A stretch of 64,000 nucleotides of DNA, taken from positions 43,093-107,092 of the forward strand of contig DATCDN010000044.1 in assembly GCA_036510675.1 (NCBI GenBank), given 5' to 3'. The stretch's first letter is position 1, and each line of letters opens with the position of its first letter. Source of the stretch: JAATGI01 sp036510675 (GTDB taxonomy: Bacteria > Pseudomonadota > Alphaproteobacteria > ATCC43930 > CGMCC-115725). The notes below the pieces were generated by a model that saw only the letters and a program-made list of their open reading frames with translations, did no database searches and was not told the origin of the DNA. This document shows, one piece after another, positions 52,009-60,415 of the stretch. The position numbers and the translations under genes were made by a program.

Positions 52009-53289
52009 TCAGGATTTTTTTTCGGGAATTTTGAGCAACTGACCCGGATAGATCAATTTCGGGTCGGTAATCTGGTTCTTGTTGGCGTGATAGATTTGGA
52101 GATAGCGGACGCCGCGCCCATAGCTGTGCCGCGCGATCCGCCACAGCGAGTTGCCGGGCTGGACGATGATCAGATCCGCTGGGATTTGCGCCGGAAGGGC
52201 GGCGCGCTCGAACGGCATGGTTACTTCGCCGACCTGCTTGCCCGCCTTGTTCCGCGACTGCAATTTGAGCTTATAGCGCCCGGCCGGCACGTCGCCGCCG
52301 GTAACGATCTGCCACTTGCCGTCGGCATCGGCGGTCGCGCTGCCAATCTTGCGGTTGTCGAGGAGAGAATCGACGGTGGCGCCCGGCGCCGCGCGGCCTT
52401 GCAAAATGACGTCGCCCTTGGTGCCATATTCGATGATGTCCATCGACAGCCGGTCCTCGCCCTTGCTCTTGAGCGGCGGCAACTGCATCGCCCTCGCCGG
52501 GCCTTCCTTTGGCAGCAGCACCGCGATCGGCGCCTCCGCCGGGGCGGCGGGCGGTGCCTCGGTTTTGGCCGGCGCCTCGGCGGTGGCGGGCGAAGGCGGC
52601 TTGGCGACCGCCGCCGGCGTGGATGGCGGGGTTGGTGGGGTTGGCTCGACGCGCGCCACTACCGGCTTCGGGGGCGCGGAAGGCGCCGGGACCGCCGCGG
52701 CCACGACAGTGGCGGGCTTCAGCGGTCGGGGCGGCACCAGCATCGCCACCACCCCGTCGGAATTGGTAACGACCCGGTCCTTGCCCTTGGCGCTCAAGGA
52801 TAATTGGCTTTGCCCCGGCGCCAGCGGCTGGCCGGGAACCAGAACCCAGTTGCCGTCCTGATCCGCCGTGACATGGCCGAGATCGCGCGGCCCATCATGA
52901 ACCGTGACCTCGCTGCCAGGGGCGGCGCGGCCGGCCAGGACGGCGTTGCCGTTGGGATCGACCCGCACAATGTCGAAGCGCGGCACCTCGGCCTGCGGAT
53001 GCGGCGGTGGCGCGGGGGCGACGGCCGGTGCTGCCGGCGCCGGTGGCGGCGGGGCTGGGGTGATGGCGGCCTGCGAGGGTGCCGATTGCCGGGCGGCCGG
53101 CGCGGGCGATGGCGCCGCCGCGGCGGGCGCTTCCAGTTTTTGCGCGACGACCGGGGCCGGGGCCGCGACATCGCCGCCGTGCCACTGCCACAAGGCCAAG
53201 GCGGCAAGCGCCACGATCACAATGGCGCCGGCGCCCCAAATCGCTTGTCGCGTGCGCGGTGAAGCTCGCGTCAACCCGTCACTCCCCAT
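52009..53289 (-). CDS. LysM-domain envelope protein with Pro/Ala-rich linker
   Basis: A 426-residue protein with an N-terminal signal anchor (AIWGAGAIVIVALAALALW), a very Pro/Ala-rich linker, two similar Ig-like segments (GNAVLAGRAAPGSEVTVHD and GDVILQGRAAPGATVDSLL), and a C-terminal LysM domain that binds peptidoglycan (LIIVQPGNSLWRIARHSYGRGVRYLQIYHAN). It probably bridges inner membrane and cell wall. It is divergent from the LOG gene. The exact role is unknown. Confidence 0.9.
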   Translation of the reverse strand: MGSDGLTRASPRTRQAIWGAGAIVIVALAALALWQWHGGDVAAPAPVVAQKLEAPAAAAPSPAPAARQSAPSQAAITPAPPPPAPAAPAVAPAPPPHPQAEVPRFDIVRVDPNGNAVLAGRAAPGSEVTVHDGPRDLGHVTADQDGNWVLVPGQPLAPGQSQLSLSAKGKDRVVTNSDGVVAMLVPPRPLKPATVVAAAVPAPSAPPKPVVARVEPTPPTPPSTPAAVAKPPSPATAEAPAKTEAPPAAPAEAPIAVLLPKEGPARAMQLPPLKSKGEDRLSMDIIEYGTKGDVILQGRAAPGATVDSLLDNRKIGSATADADGKWQIVTGGDVPAGRYKLKLQSRNKAGKQVGEVTMPFERAALPAQIPADLIIVQPGNSLWRIARHSYGRGVRYLQIYHANKNQITDPKLIYPGQLLKIPEKKS

Positions 53290-53400
53290 ACTCGGTCAGC
53301 CCCCTGTCGCCGATTCCCCGGCTTCCTTGGCCGAGGTCGGTATTCCGGGCATTGTAGCGCGGCGCGATCAGGTTGAAAGAGCAACGTTCGAGGAACCAGT

Positions 53401-53994
53401 ATGGCGGTCATCAAGAGCCTTTGTGTGTTTTGCGGCGCTTCCGACGCGGTCGATCCGGCCTATCGCGACGCCGCGACCCGCCTCGGCACGCTGATGGCGG
53501 CGGCGGGGATCGAGTTGGTATTCGGCGGCGGCCGCATCGGGCTGATGGGCTTGCTCGCGACCGCCGTAATAAAGGGCGGCGGCCGGGTGACGGGCGTCAT
53601 TCCGCGCCATCTGCACCAGATCGAGGTCGGGGCGCGCCAGCCGCTGGGCGAGTTGCATGTAGTCGAGACGATGCATGAGCGAAAGGCGCTGATGTTCGAC
53701 CGGTCGGATGCGGTGGCGGTGCTGCCGGGGGGTCTTGGCACTCTTGATGAAACATTTGAAGTTTTGACATGGAAGCAGTTGGGATTGCACGATAAACCAA
53801 TCGTGATTATCGATGTAGCCGGCTATTGGGCGCCGCTCCTTCACCAGATCGAGACCATCATTGCCAGCGGCTTCGCGCCGCGTTCCTCGCTGCAGCTCAT
53901 GCGCATCGTTAAGACGGCGGACGCGGTGCTGCCGCTGCTGGCGACGCTGCCGGAACCCCGCCTCAACCCGCCCGACCGCTTCTCCCTGACCTGA
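53401..53994 (+). CDS. LOG-family (TIGR00730) phosphoribohydrolase
   Basis: A 197-residue Rossmann-fold protein with the LOG signature PGGLGTLDE and the preceding TMHERKALMFDRSDA. The N-terminal VFCGASDAVDPAYRDAA is also conserved. Plant LOG enzymes and several bacterial homologues hydrolyse cytokinin ribotides or AMP. Bacterial members are often general nucleotide 5'-monophosphate phosphoribohydrolases, so a hormone role should not be assumed. Confidence 0.92.
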   Translation: MAVIKSLCVFCGASDAVDPAYRDAATRLGTLMAAAGIELVFGGGRIGLMGLLATAVIKGGGRVTGVIPRHLHQIEVGARQPLGELHVVETMHERKALMFDRSDAVAVLPGGLGTLDETFEVLTWKQLGLHDKPIVIIDVAGYWAPLLHQIETIIASGFAPRSSLQLMRIVKTADAVLPLLATLPEPRLNPPDRFSLT

Positions 53995-54069
53995 TTTTCA
54001 TAGCCGCGCTTGCCCGGTTCCGGCGTGCTGGCTATGGTGCGGCGCACATTTCTTCGGCCGGGGATCAGC

Positions 54070-55284
54070 ATGACCAAAATTAAGGTGAAAACGCCTGTCG
54101 TCGAGCTCGACGGCGACGAGATGACGCGCATCATCTGGGCGATGATTCGCGACAAGCTGATCCTGCCTTATCTCGATATCGACCTGAAATATTACGATCT
54201 CGGCATCGAGAAGCGCGACGAGACCGACGACCAGATCACCATCGACGCCGCCAACGCGATCGCGAAATACGGCGTCGGGGTGAAGTGCGCGACCATCACG
54301 CCGGACGAGGCGCGGGTGAAGGAGTTCAAGCTCAAGGCGATGTATCGCTCGCCCAACGGCACCATCCGCAACATCCTCGGCGGCACCATTTTCCGCGAAC
54401 CCATTGTTTGTAAAAATGTTCCGCGCTTGGTACCGAGCTGGACCGCGCCCATCGTGATCGGCCGCCATGCCTATGCCGATCAGTACCGCGCCACCGACTT
54501 CGTGGTGCCCGGTCCGGGCAAGGTCACCATCACCTACGCGCCAGCCGGCGGCGGGGCACCGGTGGTCCGCGAGCTGTTCGACTTCAAGGGCGGCGGCGTC
54601 GCCATGGGCATGTTCAACCTCGACGAGTCGATCGCGGGCTTCGCGCGCTCCTGCCTCAATTATGGGTTGCAGCGCAACTGGCCGGTCTATCTCTCGACCA
54701 AGAACACCATCCTCAAAGCCTATGACGGCCGCTTCAAGGATTTGTTCCAACAGATTTTCGACAGCGAATTCGCCGGCAAATTCAAGGCCGCCGGCCTGAC
54801 CTATGAGCACCGGCTGATCGACGACATGGTCGCCGCCGTGCTCAAATGGAACGGCAACCTGATCTGGGCCTGCAAGAATTACGATGGCGATGTTCAGTCC
54901 GACATGGTGGCTCAGGCCTATGGCTCGCTGGGCCTCATGACCTCGGTGCTGCTGACCCCCGACGGCAAGACAGTCGAAGCCGAGGCGGCGCACGGCACGG
55001 TGACGCGGCACTATCGGCTCCATCAGCAGGGCAAGGACACTTCGACCAACCCGATCGCCTCGATTTTCGCCTGGACCCGCGGCCTCGCCTATCGCGGCGG
55101 GTTCGATAATACGCCTGACGTGAAGAACTTCGCCGAAACCCTTGAAAAGGTTTGCCTCGATGCCGTCCTCGCCGGCTCGATGACCAAGGACCTCGCGATC
55201 CTAATCGGCCCGGAAACCCCCTGGCTCACCACCAACCAGTTCCTCGACAAGCTGGATGAGGGCTTGAAGAAGGCGATGGATTAA
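54070..55284 (+). CDS. icd: Isocitrate dehydrogenase (NADP+), eukaryote-like type
   Basis: TCA-cycle enzyme converting isocitrate to 2-oxoglutarate. It has 404 residues starting MTKIKVKTPVVELDGDEMTRIIW, the alphaproteobacterial/eukaryotic homodimeric type. Conserved blocks are SPNGTIRNILGGTIFREPI, the metal site in IDDMVAAVLKWNGNLIWACKNYDGDVQSD, and the NADP-binding AAHGTVTRHYR. The last residues DEGLKKAMD are encoded by a 3' end that recurs, slightly changed, 313 bp downstream, which suggests that the 3' end of icd was an integration target. Confidence 0.97.
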   Translation: MTKIKVKTPVVELDGDEMTRIIWAMIRDKLILPYLDIDLKYYDLGIEKRDETDDQITIDAANAIAKYGVGVKCATITPDEARVKEFKLKAMYRSPNGTIRNILGGTIFREPIVCKNVPRLVPSWTAPIVIGRHAYADQYRATDFVVPGPGKVTITYAPAGGGAPVVRELFDFKGGGVAMGMFNLDESIAGFARSCLNYGLQRNWPVYLSTKNTILKAYDGRFKDLFQQIFDSEFAGKFKAAGLTYEHRLIDDMVAAVLKWNGNLIWACKNYDGDVQSDMVAQAYGSLGLMTSVLLTPDGKTVEAEAAHGTVTRHYRLHQQGKDTSTNPIASIFAWTRGLAYRGGFDNTPDVKNFAETLEKVCLDAVLAGSMTKDLAILIGPETPWLTTNQFLDKLDEGLKKAMD

Positions 55285-55560
55285 ACACGCACTGTACGTC
55301 GATTTTTAACGGATTTTCATTGACAAATCCGGCTTTTTCTGTTACTAAAATCGCACCATGCGTAATCCCTCTCCGCAACGCGTCGCAATGCGGAGAGGGA
55401 TAGTAATCTGGCGATTTGACCAAACGTGATAATAAACGGCCAGCATGACCGTCTCCGATGCAACCGATGAACTGCTCCGCCATCTCGCGCGGCGCCCCGG
55501 TCACGACGAGGTCAAGGCCGACTTTCAGCAATTATTGATTCAGGAATTCGGCATCGCGCG
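55285..55560. repeat. Duplicated block, copy 1 (5' end of the restriction-modification locus)
   Basis: Begins directly after the icd stop. The first part resembles 56032-56112 (shared GGCTTTTTCTGTTACTAA and GCGTAAT). The middle is only a 33-bp palindrome (CCCTCTCCGCAACG to GCGGAGAGGG). The last 155 bp (55406-55560) differ from 56383-56537 at only two positions by direct comparison, and end 116 bp into the coding sequence of the restriction-modification gene. A TTGACA and an AT-rich downstream hexamer suggest a promoter, but spacing is not ideal. Confidence 0.85.
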
Positions 55561-55597
55561 CAACGATGATGAGGGCCTGCGCAAGGCGATGGATTAA
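55445..55597 (+). pseudogene. Chimeric 50-residue frame: restriction-modification N terminus joined to icd C terminus
   Basis: ATG 55445 to TAA 55597. The first 39 residues (MTVSDATDELLRHLARR onward to EFGIAR) equal those of the 1,010-residue protein at 56422-59454. They then run in frame into NDDEGLRKAMD and stop, a near copy of the isocitrate dehydrogenase C terminus DEGLKKAMD. The 116-bp coding part is identical to the intact gene, so the duplication is recent. The product is most likely non-functional, a truncation formed at an insertion or deletion junction. Confidence 0.8.
55568..55597 (+). other. Second copy of the icd 3' end (candidate attachment-site scar)
   Basis: Thirty bases ending in the stop codon match the true icd 3' end at 55255-55284 in 26 of 30 positions. 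The final 15 (AAGGCGATGGATTAA) are identical. The differences change Lys to Arg in DEGL(K/R)KAMD. Elements such as E. coli e14 and phage 21 integrate in icd and supply a new 3' end. The same geometry is seen here, but no integrase is present. Confidence 0.7.
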
Positions 55598-55620
55598 GCC
55601 GCCAACGGAAGGGGAACATC

Positions 55621-56031
55621 ATGAGCATTGACGACCAAGCCATCGGCGCGATGGTGAAGCGGATGGAAGCGGCGTGGAATGCCGGCGACGGCGCCGGCTT
55701 CGCCGAGCCCTTCACCGAGGACGCCACCTTCACCCATGTTCATGGCGGACAGTTCGCCGGACGGACCGAGATCGGCGCCAGCCATCAATTCGTGCTCGAC
55801 ACGATGTATAAGGGAAGCCGCAACCAATTCACGCTGACGCAGCTTCGGTTCATCCGGCCCGACGTCGCGATCGGCCTCGTGGAGGCCACGGTGACCATCC
55901 CGCCGCCGGCCGCCCGCGAACTCCACACCCGCGCCTCCTTCGTGGCGGCGAAGGACGATGGCACCTGGCGCCTGGTGCATTTCCACAACACGCCGGTAAT
56001 GCCGCCACCGGCCACTCCGCAAAGCCGATAA
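55621..56031 (+). CDS. NTF2-like protein (SgcJ/EcaC or DUF4440 type)
   Basis: A 136-residue cone-fold protein. The family pattern is visible in GAMVKRMEAAWNAGDGAGFAEPFTEDATFTHVHGG and TWRLVHFHNTPV at the C terminus. Members include small-molecule binding proteins and assorted enzymes, so no reaction is assigned. AAGGGGAAC precedes ATG 55621. It follows the displaced icd 3' end by 23 bp and probably was the original gene downstream of icd before the insertion. Confidence 0.85.
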   Translation: MSIDDQAIGAMVKRMEAAWNAGDGAGFAEPFTEDATFTHVHGGQFAGRTEIGASHQFVLDTMYKGSRNQFTLTQLRFIRPDVAIGLVEATVTIPPPAARELHTRASFVAAKDDGTWRLVHFHNTPVMPPPATPQSR

Positions 56032-56537
56032 ACGCACTTTACGTTCATTTTCCCTTGGAAAATACGGCTTTTTCTGTTACTAACACCGCACTGTGCGTAA
56101 TCCGTTTCCGCACTGCTGAAATTCCCTCTCCGCGTTGCAGAGAGGGAGGGGCCCGCGCTGAAAGCGCGGGAGGGTGAGGTGGTGGTCCAATGGCTTTCGT
56201 CTGCCCCACGCGCAAGCCGGGCGATCGAGCAGTTCGACCGCATTCGGGAGGAACTGAACCGCTCGTAAATCTCCGTTCCGACAGGATCGCCGTGGCGACC
56301 ACCTCACCCTCCCACGCCTGACGGCGTGGGTCCCTCCCTCTCCGCAACGCGGAGAGGGATAGTAAGTGAATTGCGCGGAAAAATCTGGCGATTTGACCAA
56401 ACGTGATAATAGACGGCCGGCATGACCGTCTCCGATGCAACCGATGAACTGCTCCGCCATCTCGCGCGGCGCCCCGGTCACGACGAGGTCAAGGCCGACT
56501 TTCAGCAATTATTGATTCAGGAATTCGGCATCGCGCG
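56032..56537. repeat. Duplicated block, copy 2 (fuller version, leads into the restriction-modification gene)
   Basis: Starts at the end of the NTF2-like gene with ACGCACTTTACG and matches copy 1 at both ends, but carries about 230 extra bp in the middle (see the inverted-arm element). The last 155 bp match copy 1 with two differences. The 390 bp between the NTF2-like stop and the ATG at 56422 contain no other supported gene. Confidence 0.85.
56124..56358. repeat. 235-bp element with 60-bp inverted arms
   Basis: The left arm 56124-56183 (CCCTCTCCGCGTTGC onward) is the near reverse complement of 56298-56358 (ending GGAGAGGG). Each arm also contains its own GC-rich dyads, such as GCCCGCGCTGAAAGCGCGGG. 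The 114-bp centre holds an open stretch ending in FDRIREELNRS and a stop, resembling a protein C terminus. Copy 1 of the surrounding block has only a 33-bp palindrome at this place. It looks like a MITE-like or REP-derived element without transposase. Confidence 0.7.
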
Positions 56538-59454
56538 CGGCGATTTGGAATTCGAGCGCCGCGTGCCCGAGGTGCGCGGCCGTCTCGATGCCTTGATTGG
56601 GCGCACGGTCTTCGAGGCCAAGCGCGATCTCGACCGGGATTGGTCGGAGGTGCTGGATAAAATGCCCGACTATCTCGCCGACCGGGAGCGCGAAGAGAAG
56701 CAGCGCTTCGTCGGCGTGGCGTCGGACGGGCTTAAATGGGTGATCTTCGAGCTCGATTCCGGCGCGCTGGCGGTGGTCAAGCGGACCACGCTCGATCCGG
56801 AAAAGCCGGAAATCTTCCTGGCCTGGCTGGATGGCGCGCTCGCGCTGAAATCGTCGCTGCCGCCCGATCCCCTGACCGTTCGCGCGGAACTCGGCCACGA
56901 TTCCGTCGCCTATCACCGCGCCAATACGCGCTTGCGCGCATTATGGGACCGGCTGAAGAACCACCCCGACACCGCCCTCAAGCGCCAGCTTTGGGCCGAC
57001 CTCCTCAAACTGGTTTATGGCAAGGAGGTCGAAAGCGACGCGCTGTGGTTTCAGCACACGTTTCTGGTGATCGTGTCGAAATGCATCGCGCTCGCGGTGA
57101 TGCGGATGGACGAGGACGATCCAAAACGGTTGCTGTCCGGTGACGCCTTTGCATCCGCCGGAATTAACGGCGCGGTCGAAAGCGATTTTTTCGATTGGAT
57201 CGTCGCCGATCCCGATGGCGAGGAACTGGTCCGCCGCATCATGAACCATGTCCGCCGGTTCCGGCTCGCGGAAGTCGAAAGCGACGTGCTCAAAATCCTG
57301 TACGAATCGCTGATCGACCGCGCGGAGCGGCATGGTCTGGGCGAATATTACACGCCGGACTGGCTGGCCGCGAAGATCGTCCGGCGCGCGGTCGAGCGGC
57401 CCCTGGAACAGCGCGTGCTCGACCCCGCCTGCGGCTCGGGAACCTTCTTGTTTCACGCCATCCGCAATTTCCTGAAGGAGGCGGCGGAGGGCGACATGGA
57501 CCCGGCGCGCCGCGCGCTTGAAGCCTGCGCGCATGTCGCGGGCGTCGATATCCATCCGGTGGCGGTCATCATCGCGCGCGTCACGTTTCTTCTGGCCTTG
57601 GCCCCCGCCCTCGCGTCACGGCGCGGCGCGCTGTCGATTCCGGTCTATCTCGGCGATTCCATGCAGCTGTCGATTTCGCAAATTCTGGCCGGGAAGGAAC
57701 TGACCATCCGCGTGCCGCCACCGAAGGCGGGCGACGGCAAGAGCGGCGACGCGACCGGCAATGGCCGCGAACAATTGGATTTCCCGGAGACCTTCTGTCG
57801 CGACCCCGGTCTGTTCGACAAGGCGATCGAGCGCATGCGTTCGGGTTCGTTGGAAGGCTTGTCACCCGCGCAAATCGAGGCGGCCTTGCTGCGCATCACC
57901 GAGCAGCATTATCGCGCCGATGTGACGCCGGAACAGAGACTGGCGATCAAGGATTTGGGCAAGACCTATGTCACGTTCGACCGGCTGCGACGCGAGCATC
58001 GCGACACGATCTGGGCCTATGTCGCGCGCAACCTGTCGCGTCCCTTGTTCTATTCGGCGGAAGGCGGCTGGGCGAATGTAGTGGTCGGCAATCCGCCGTG
58101 GCTCGCCTTCCGCTATATGAGCGGCGATTTGCAAAAACGCTTCAAGGAATTGGCGCGCGGGGAGCGCGTCTATGTCGGCGGCAAGCTCGCGACGCAAAAC
58201 GATCTTTCCGCGCTGTTCACGGTTCGCGCGGCCCATCTTTATCTGCGCTCGGCCGGGCGAATTGCGTTCATTTTACCGCTGGCGGCACTAACACGCGGCC
58301 AATTCGAGCGTTTGCGCACGGGTTCGTTCGGTTCGGCCCGGATCGCGTGGGACGAGGCCTGGACGATGGACGATTCCGTGCAACCCCTGTTGCCGGTCCC
58401 GTCCTGCGTGATCTTTGGTCGAAGACGCGCCACCGCCCAGCCTTTGCCCGATACGGTCCGTGCTTATTCGGGGATTCTCCCGTTCCGCGATGCACCGGAG
58501 GAAATCGCGGACAGAAATCTAACGGTAACCGATGGCGCGCCCGCGCTGTCGGTCGGCACATTCGAGGGAGGCTCTGTCTACCGTAAATCCTTTCGCCAGG
58601 GCGCGACGTTAGTGCCTCGGATGCTTTGCCTCGTCGAGCGCAAACAGGCGGGACGACTGGGCACCAACCCAGCTGCGCCTTTAGTCGCTAGTCGGCGCAC
58701 ATCCCAGGAAAAGCCACCCTGGAAGGACCTGCCGGGGATTCAGAATCCAGTCGAAGCCGAGTTCCTTCATCCTGTTCTGCTGGGCGAAAGCATAGTCCCC
58801 TATCGAGTGTTTAGGCCATTCGTGGGGATCGTCCCGTTCGATGAAAAAGGAAAGGTGCTCGATGCCGAGGCTGCCGCCAATCGCGGTTTCGACGGATTGC
58901 GTGCATGGATGCGTAAGGCGGAATCGGTATGGAAGGCAAACGCCGAGAGTGGGCCGATGACGCTCATCGGCAGGTGGAACTATCACAACGAATTAGGCGC
59001 ACAATTCCCGATCGCACCGTTGCGGGTTGTTTATGCGGCGTCAGGAACTTTGGCGGCCGCGGCGCTTATCAGAGACGACCGAACGGTAATTGAACACGCA
59101 CTTTACTGGATTGTGCCGAGCGGCCGGGAAGAAGGGCGCTACCTCATTGCAATCCTTAACAGTGAGACTGCGCGCAAGCGCGCTGAACAATACCAAGCAC
59201 GAGGTCAATGGGGCGCGCGCCACTTCGACAAGGTCATCTTCAATCTTCCCATCCCGCGTTTCGATGCCGGAAACAAGCTGCATCGCACCCTCGCCGACGC
59301 GGCGGCCGAAGCCGAGACGGCGGCCGCGCGGGTGGCATTACCCGAGGGGGTTAAATTTCAACGCGCGCGCGGCCTCGTCCGCGCGGCGCTGAACGAGGAC
59401 GGCATTGCCGCGACGATCGACTCACTCGTGACAAGGCTGCTCGACGGCGATTGA
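56422..59454 (+). CDS. Single-chain type IIG-like restriction-modification protein
   Basis: A 1,010-residue protein joining nuclease and N6-adenine methyltransferase. The N terminus has a PD-(D/E)xK-like site: Asp-56 in RLDALIG and Glu-65/Lys-67 in FEAKRDL. A helical connector follows. The methyltransferase domain has the GEYYTPDWLA block near 308, SAM-binding DPACGSGTF at 334-342 and catalytic NPPW at 557-560. The C-terminal third should hold target recognition (ALYWIVP and HFDKVIFNLPIPRFD). Layout fits type IIG/IIL enzymes that cut and methylate with one chain; a BREX- or DISARM-type methyltransferase is less likely because of the nuclease motif and no partner genes. A truncated duplicate of its start lies at 55445. 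Confidence 0.88.
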   Translation: MTVSDATDELLRHLARRPGHDEVKADFQQLLIQEFGIARGDLEFERRVPEVRGRLDALIGRTVFEAKRDLDRDWSEVLDKMPDYLADREREEKQRFVGVASDGLKWVIFELDSGALAVVKRTTLDPEKPEIFLAWLDGALALKSSLPPDPLTVRAELGHDSVAYHRANTRLRALWDRLKNHPDTALKRQLWADLLKLVYGKEVESDALWFQHTFLVIVSKCIALAVMRMDEDDPKRLLSGDAFASAGINGAVESDFFDWIVADPDGEELVRRIMNHVRRFRLAEVESDVLKILYESLIDRAERHGLGEYYTPDWLAAKIVRRAVERPLEQRVLDPACGSGTFLFHAIRNFLKEAAEGDMDPARRALEACAHVAGVDIHPVAVIIARVTFLLALAPALASRRGALSIPVYLGDSMQLSISQILAGKELTIRVPPPKAGDGKSGDATGNGREQLDFPETFCRDPGLFDKAIERMRSGSLEGLSPAQIEAALLRITEQHYRADVTPEQRLAIKDLGKTYVTFDRLRREHRDTIWAYVARNLSRPLFYSAEGGWANVVVGNPPWLAFRYMSGDLQKRFKELARGERVYVGGKLATQNDLSALFTVRAAHLYLRSAGRIAFILPLAALTRGQFERLRTGSFGSARIAWDEAWTMDDSVQPLLPVPSCVIFGRRRATAQPLPDTVRAYSGILPFRDAPEEIADRNLTVTDGAPALSVGTFEGGSVYRKSFRQGATLVPRMLCLVERKQAGRLGTNPAAPLVASRRTSQEKPPWKDLPGIQNPVEAEFLHPVLLGESIVPYRVFRPFVGIVPFDEKGKVLDAEAAANRGFDGLRAWMRKAESVWKANAESGPMTLIGRWNYHNELGAQFPIAPLRVVYAASGTLAAAALIRDDRTVIEHALYWIVPSGREEGRYLIAILNSETARKRAEQYQARGQWGARHFDKVIFNLPIPRFDAGNKLHRTLADAAAEAETAAARVALPEGVKFQRARGLVRAALNEDGIAATIDSLVTRLLDGD

Positions 59455-59708
59455 ACGTGGCTTGATCGGACGCGGTCAATGGAGGCATCGCGGCATGCCG
59501 AATTGTCGCGCCATCCCGACGAAAGTCGGGGTCCATGCTTGCCCCACTCGAATCCTCGCCAGCGATGGGTCCCGGCTTCCGCCGGGACGGCGGTGAATTT
59601 TCAAGATTTCCGCTCTCTTCCTTGTCGCGCCACCCCGACGAAAGTCGGCGGTCTACGGCGTCCCGCCGAGCCACGCAACACGAGACCGCACATCATCCGG
59701 AGGACCGC
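59455..59708. repeat. Intergenic region with two GACGAAAGTCGG-type repeats
   Basis: CGCCATCCCGACGAAAGTCGG near 59509 and CGCCACCCCGACGAAAGTCGG near 59627 are two copies of one short palindromic unit. Between them lies GGGTCCCGGCTTCCGCCGGGACGG. These belong to the common alphaproteobacterial repeats that can be misread as MGPGFRRDGG peptides. No separate gene is supported here. Confidence 0.6.
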
Positions 59709-60344
59709 ATGCGCTATACCCTTGACGGGGAAGGTCTGACGCCGAAGCGGCGCGCCTTCGTCGGCGAATATCTCATCGACTTCAACGGGACCCAGGCGGC
59801 GATCCGCGCCGGCTATAAGAAGAAATCGGCGCATTCGCTGGGCTCGCGCCTGCTGCGAGTGCCGGCGGTGAAGGCCGCGCTCGACGCCGCGATCGCGGCG
59901 CAGGCCGCGCGCACCACCGTCACCGCCGACCGGGTGATCGAGGAATATGCCCGCCTCGCCTTCGCCGATATGCGGCGCTTCGCCGCCTGGAACGGCGACA
60001 GCATGGCCCTGCGCCCGCACACCGCGCTGACCGAGGCCGACGCCGCCGCCGTGGTGGAGCTGAGCCCGGTCGGCGCCAAAGGTCGCCCGCGCATCCGGCT
60101 GCACGACAAGCGCCCGGCGCTGGACGCGCTGGCGCGGCATCTCGGCCTGTTCGGCGCGCGCGGCGCCGAGGGCATGCGCCCGCCCGTGTCGCGACGCGCC
60201 GCCATCGAGGGCGCCCGAGCGGCGCTGAAGGAGCGCATCGAACAGGCCCTCGCGGCCCGCGCGCTCGCCGACGCGGCGGCACGCGAAAATAATAACGGCG
60301 CCGTCGAGCCGGGCACCTCTCCGGCGATGCCGAGCGAGAAATAA
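59709..60344 (+). CDS. Phage terminase small subunit-like protein (isolated)
   Basis: A 211-residue protein. The N terminus LTPKRRAFVGEYLIDFNGTQAAIRAGYKKKSAHSLGSRLL is the terminase small-subunit (Terminase_2) DNA-binding domain, which selects phage DNA for packaging. The rest has RVIEEYARLAFADMRRF and a helical, Ala-rich end. GGAGGA precedes ATG 59709. The frame upstream to 59535 is repeat sequence. No large subunit, portal or capsid gene follows, so it is a solitary prophage remnant or a domesticated gene. Confidence 0.88.
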   Translation: MRYTLDGEGLTPKRRAFVGEYLIDFNGTQAAIRAGYKKKSAHSLGSRLLRVPAVKAALDAAIAAQAARTTVTADRVIEEYARLAFADMRRFAAWNGDSMALRPHTALTEADAAAVVELSPVGAKGRPRIRLHDKRPALDALARHLGLFGARGAEGMRPPVSRRAAIEGARAALKERIEQALAARALADAAARENNNGAVEPGTSPAMPSEK

Positions 60345-60415
60345 TGCGCGATTGCCGGTTGTCGGTTTTCGCCGGTCGGTGCTAGCCTCGCCGGAGACTT
60401 TAGCGAGGATCCGCC

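Noticed and set aside
53401..53994. Cytokinin synthesis gene linked to plant interaction
   Set aside because: LOG-family proteins are common housekeeping nucleotide hydrolases in bacteria and no isopentenyl transferase gene is nearby.
55285..56421. A CRISPR array, because of several short palindromic repeats
   Set aside because: The repeats are few, differ in length, have no regular spacers and no cas genes are present.
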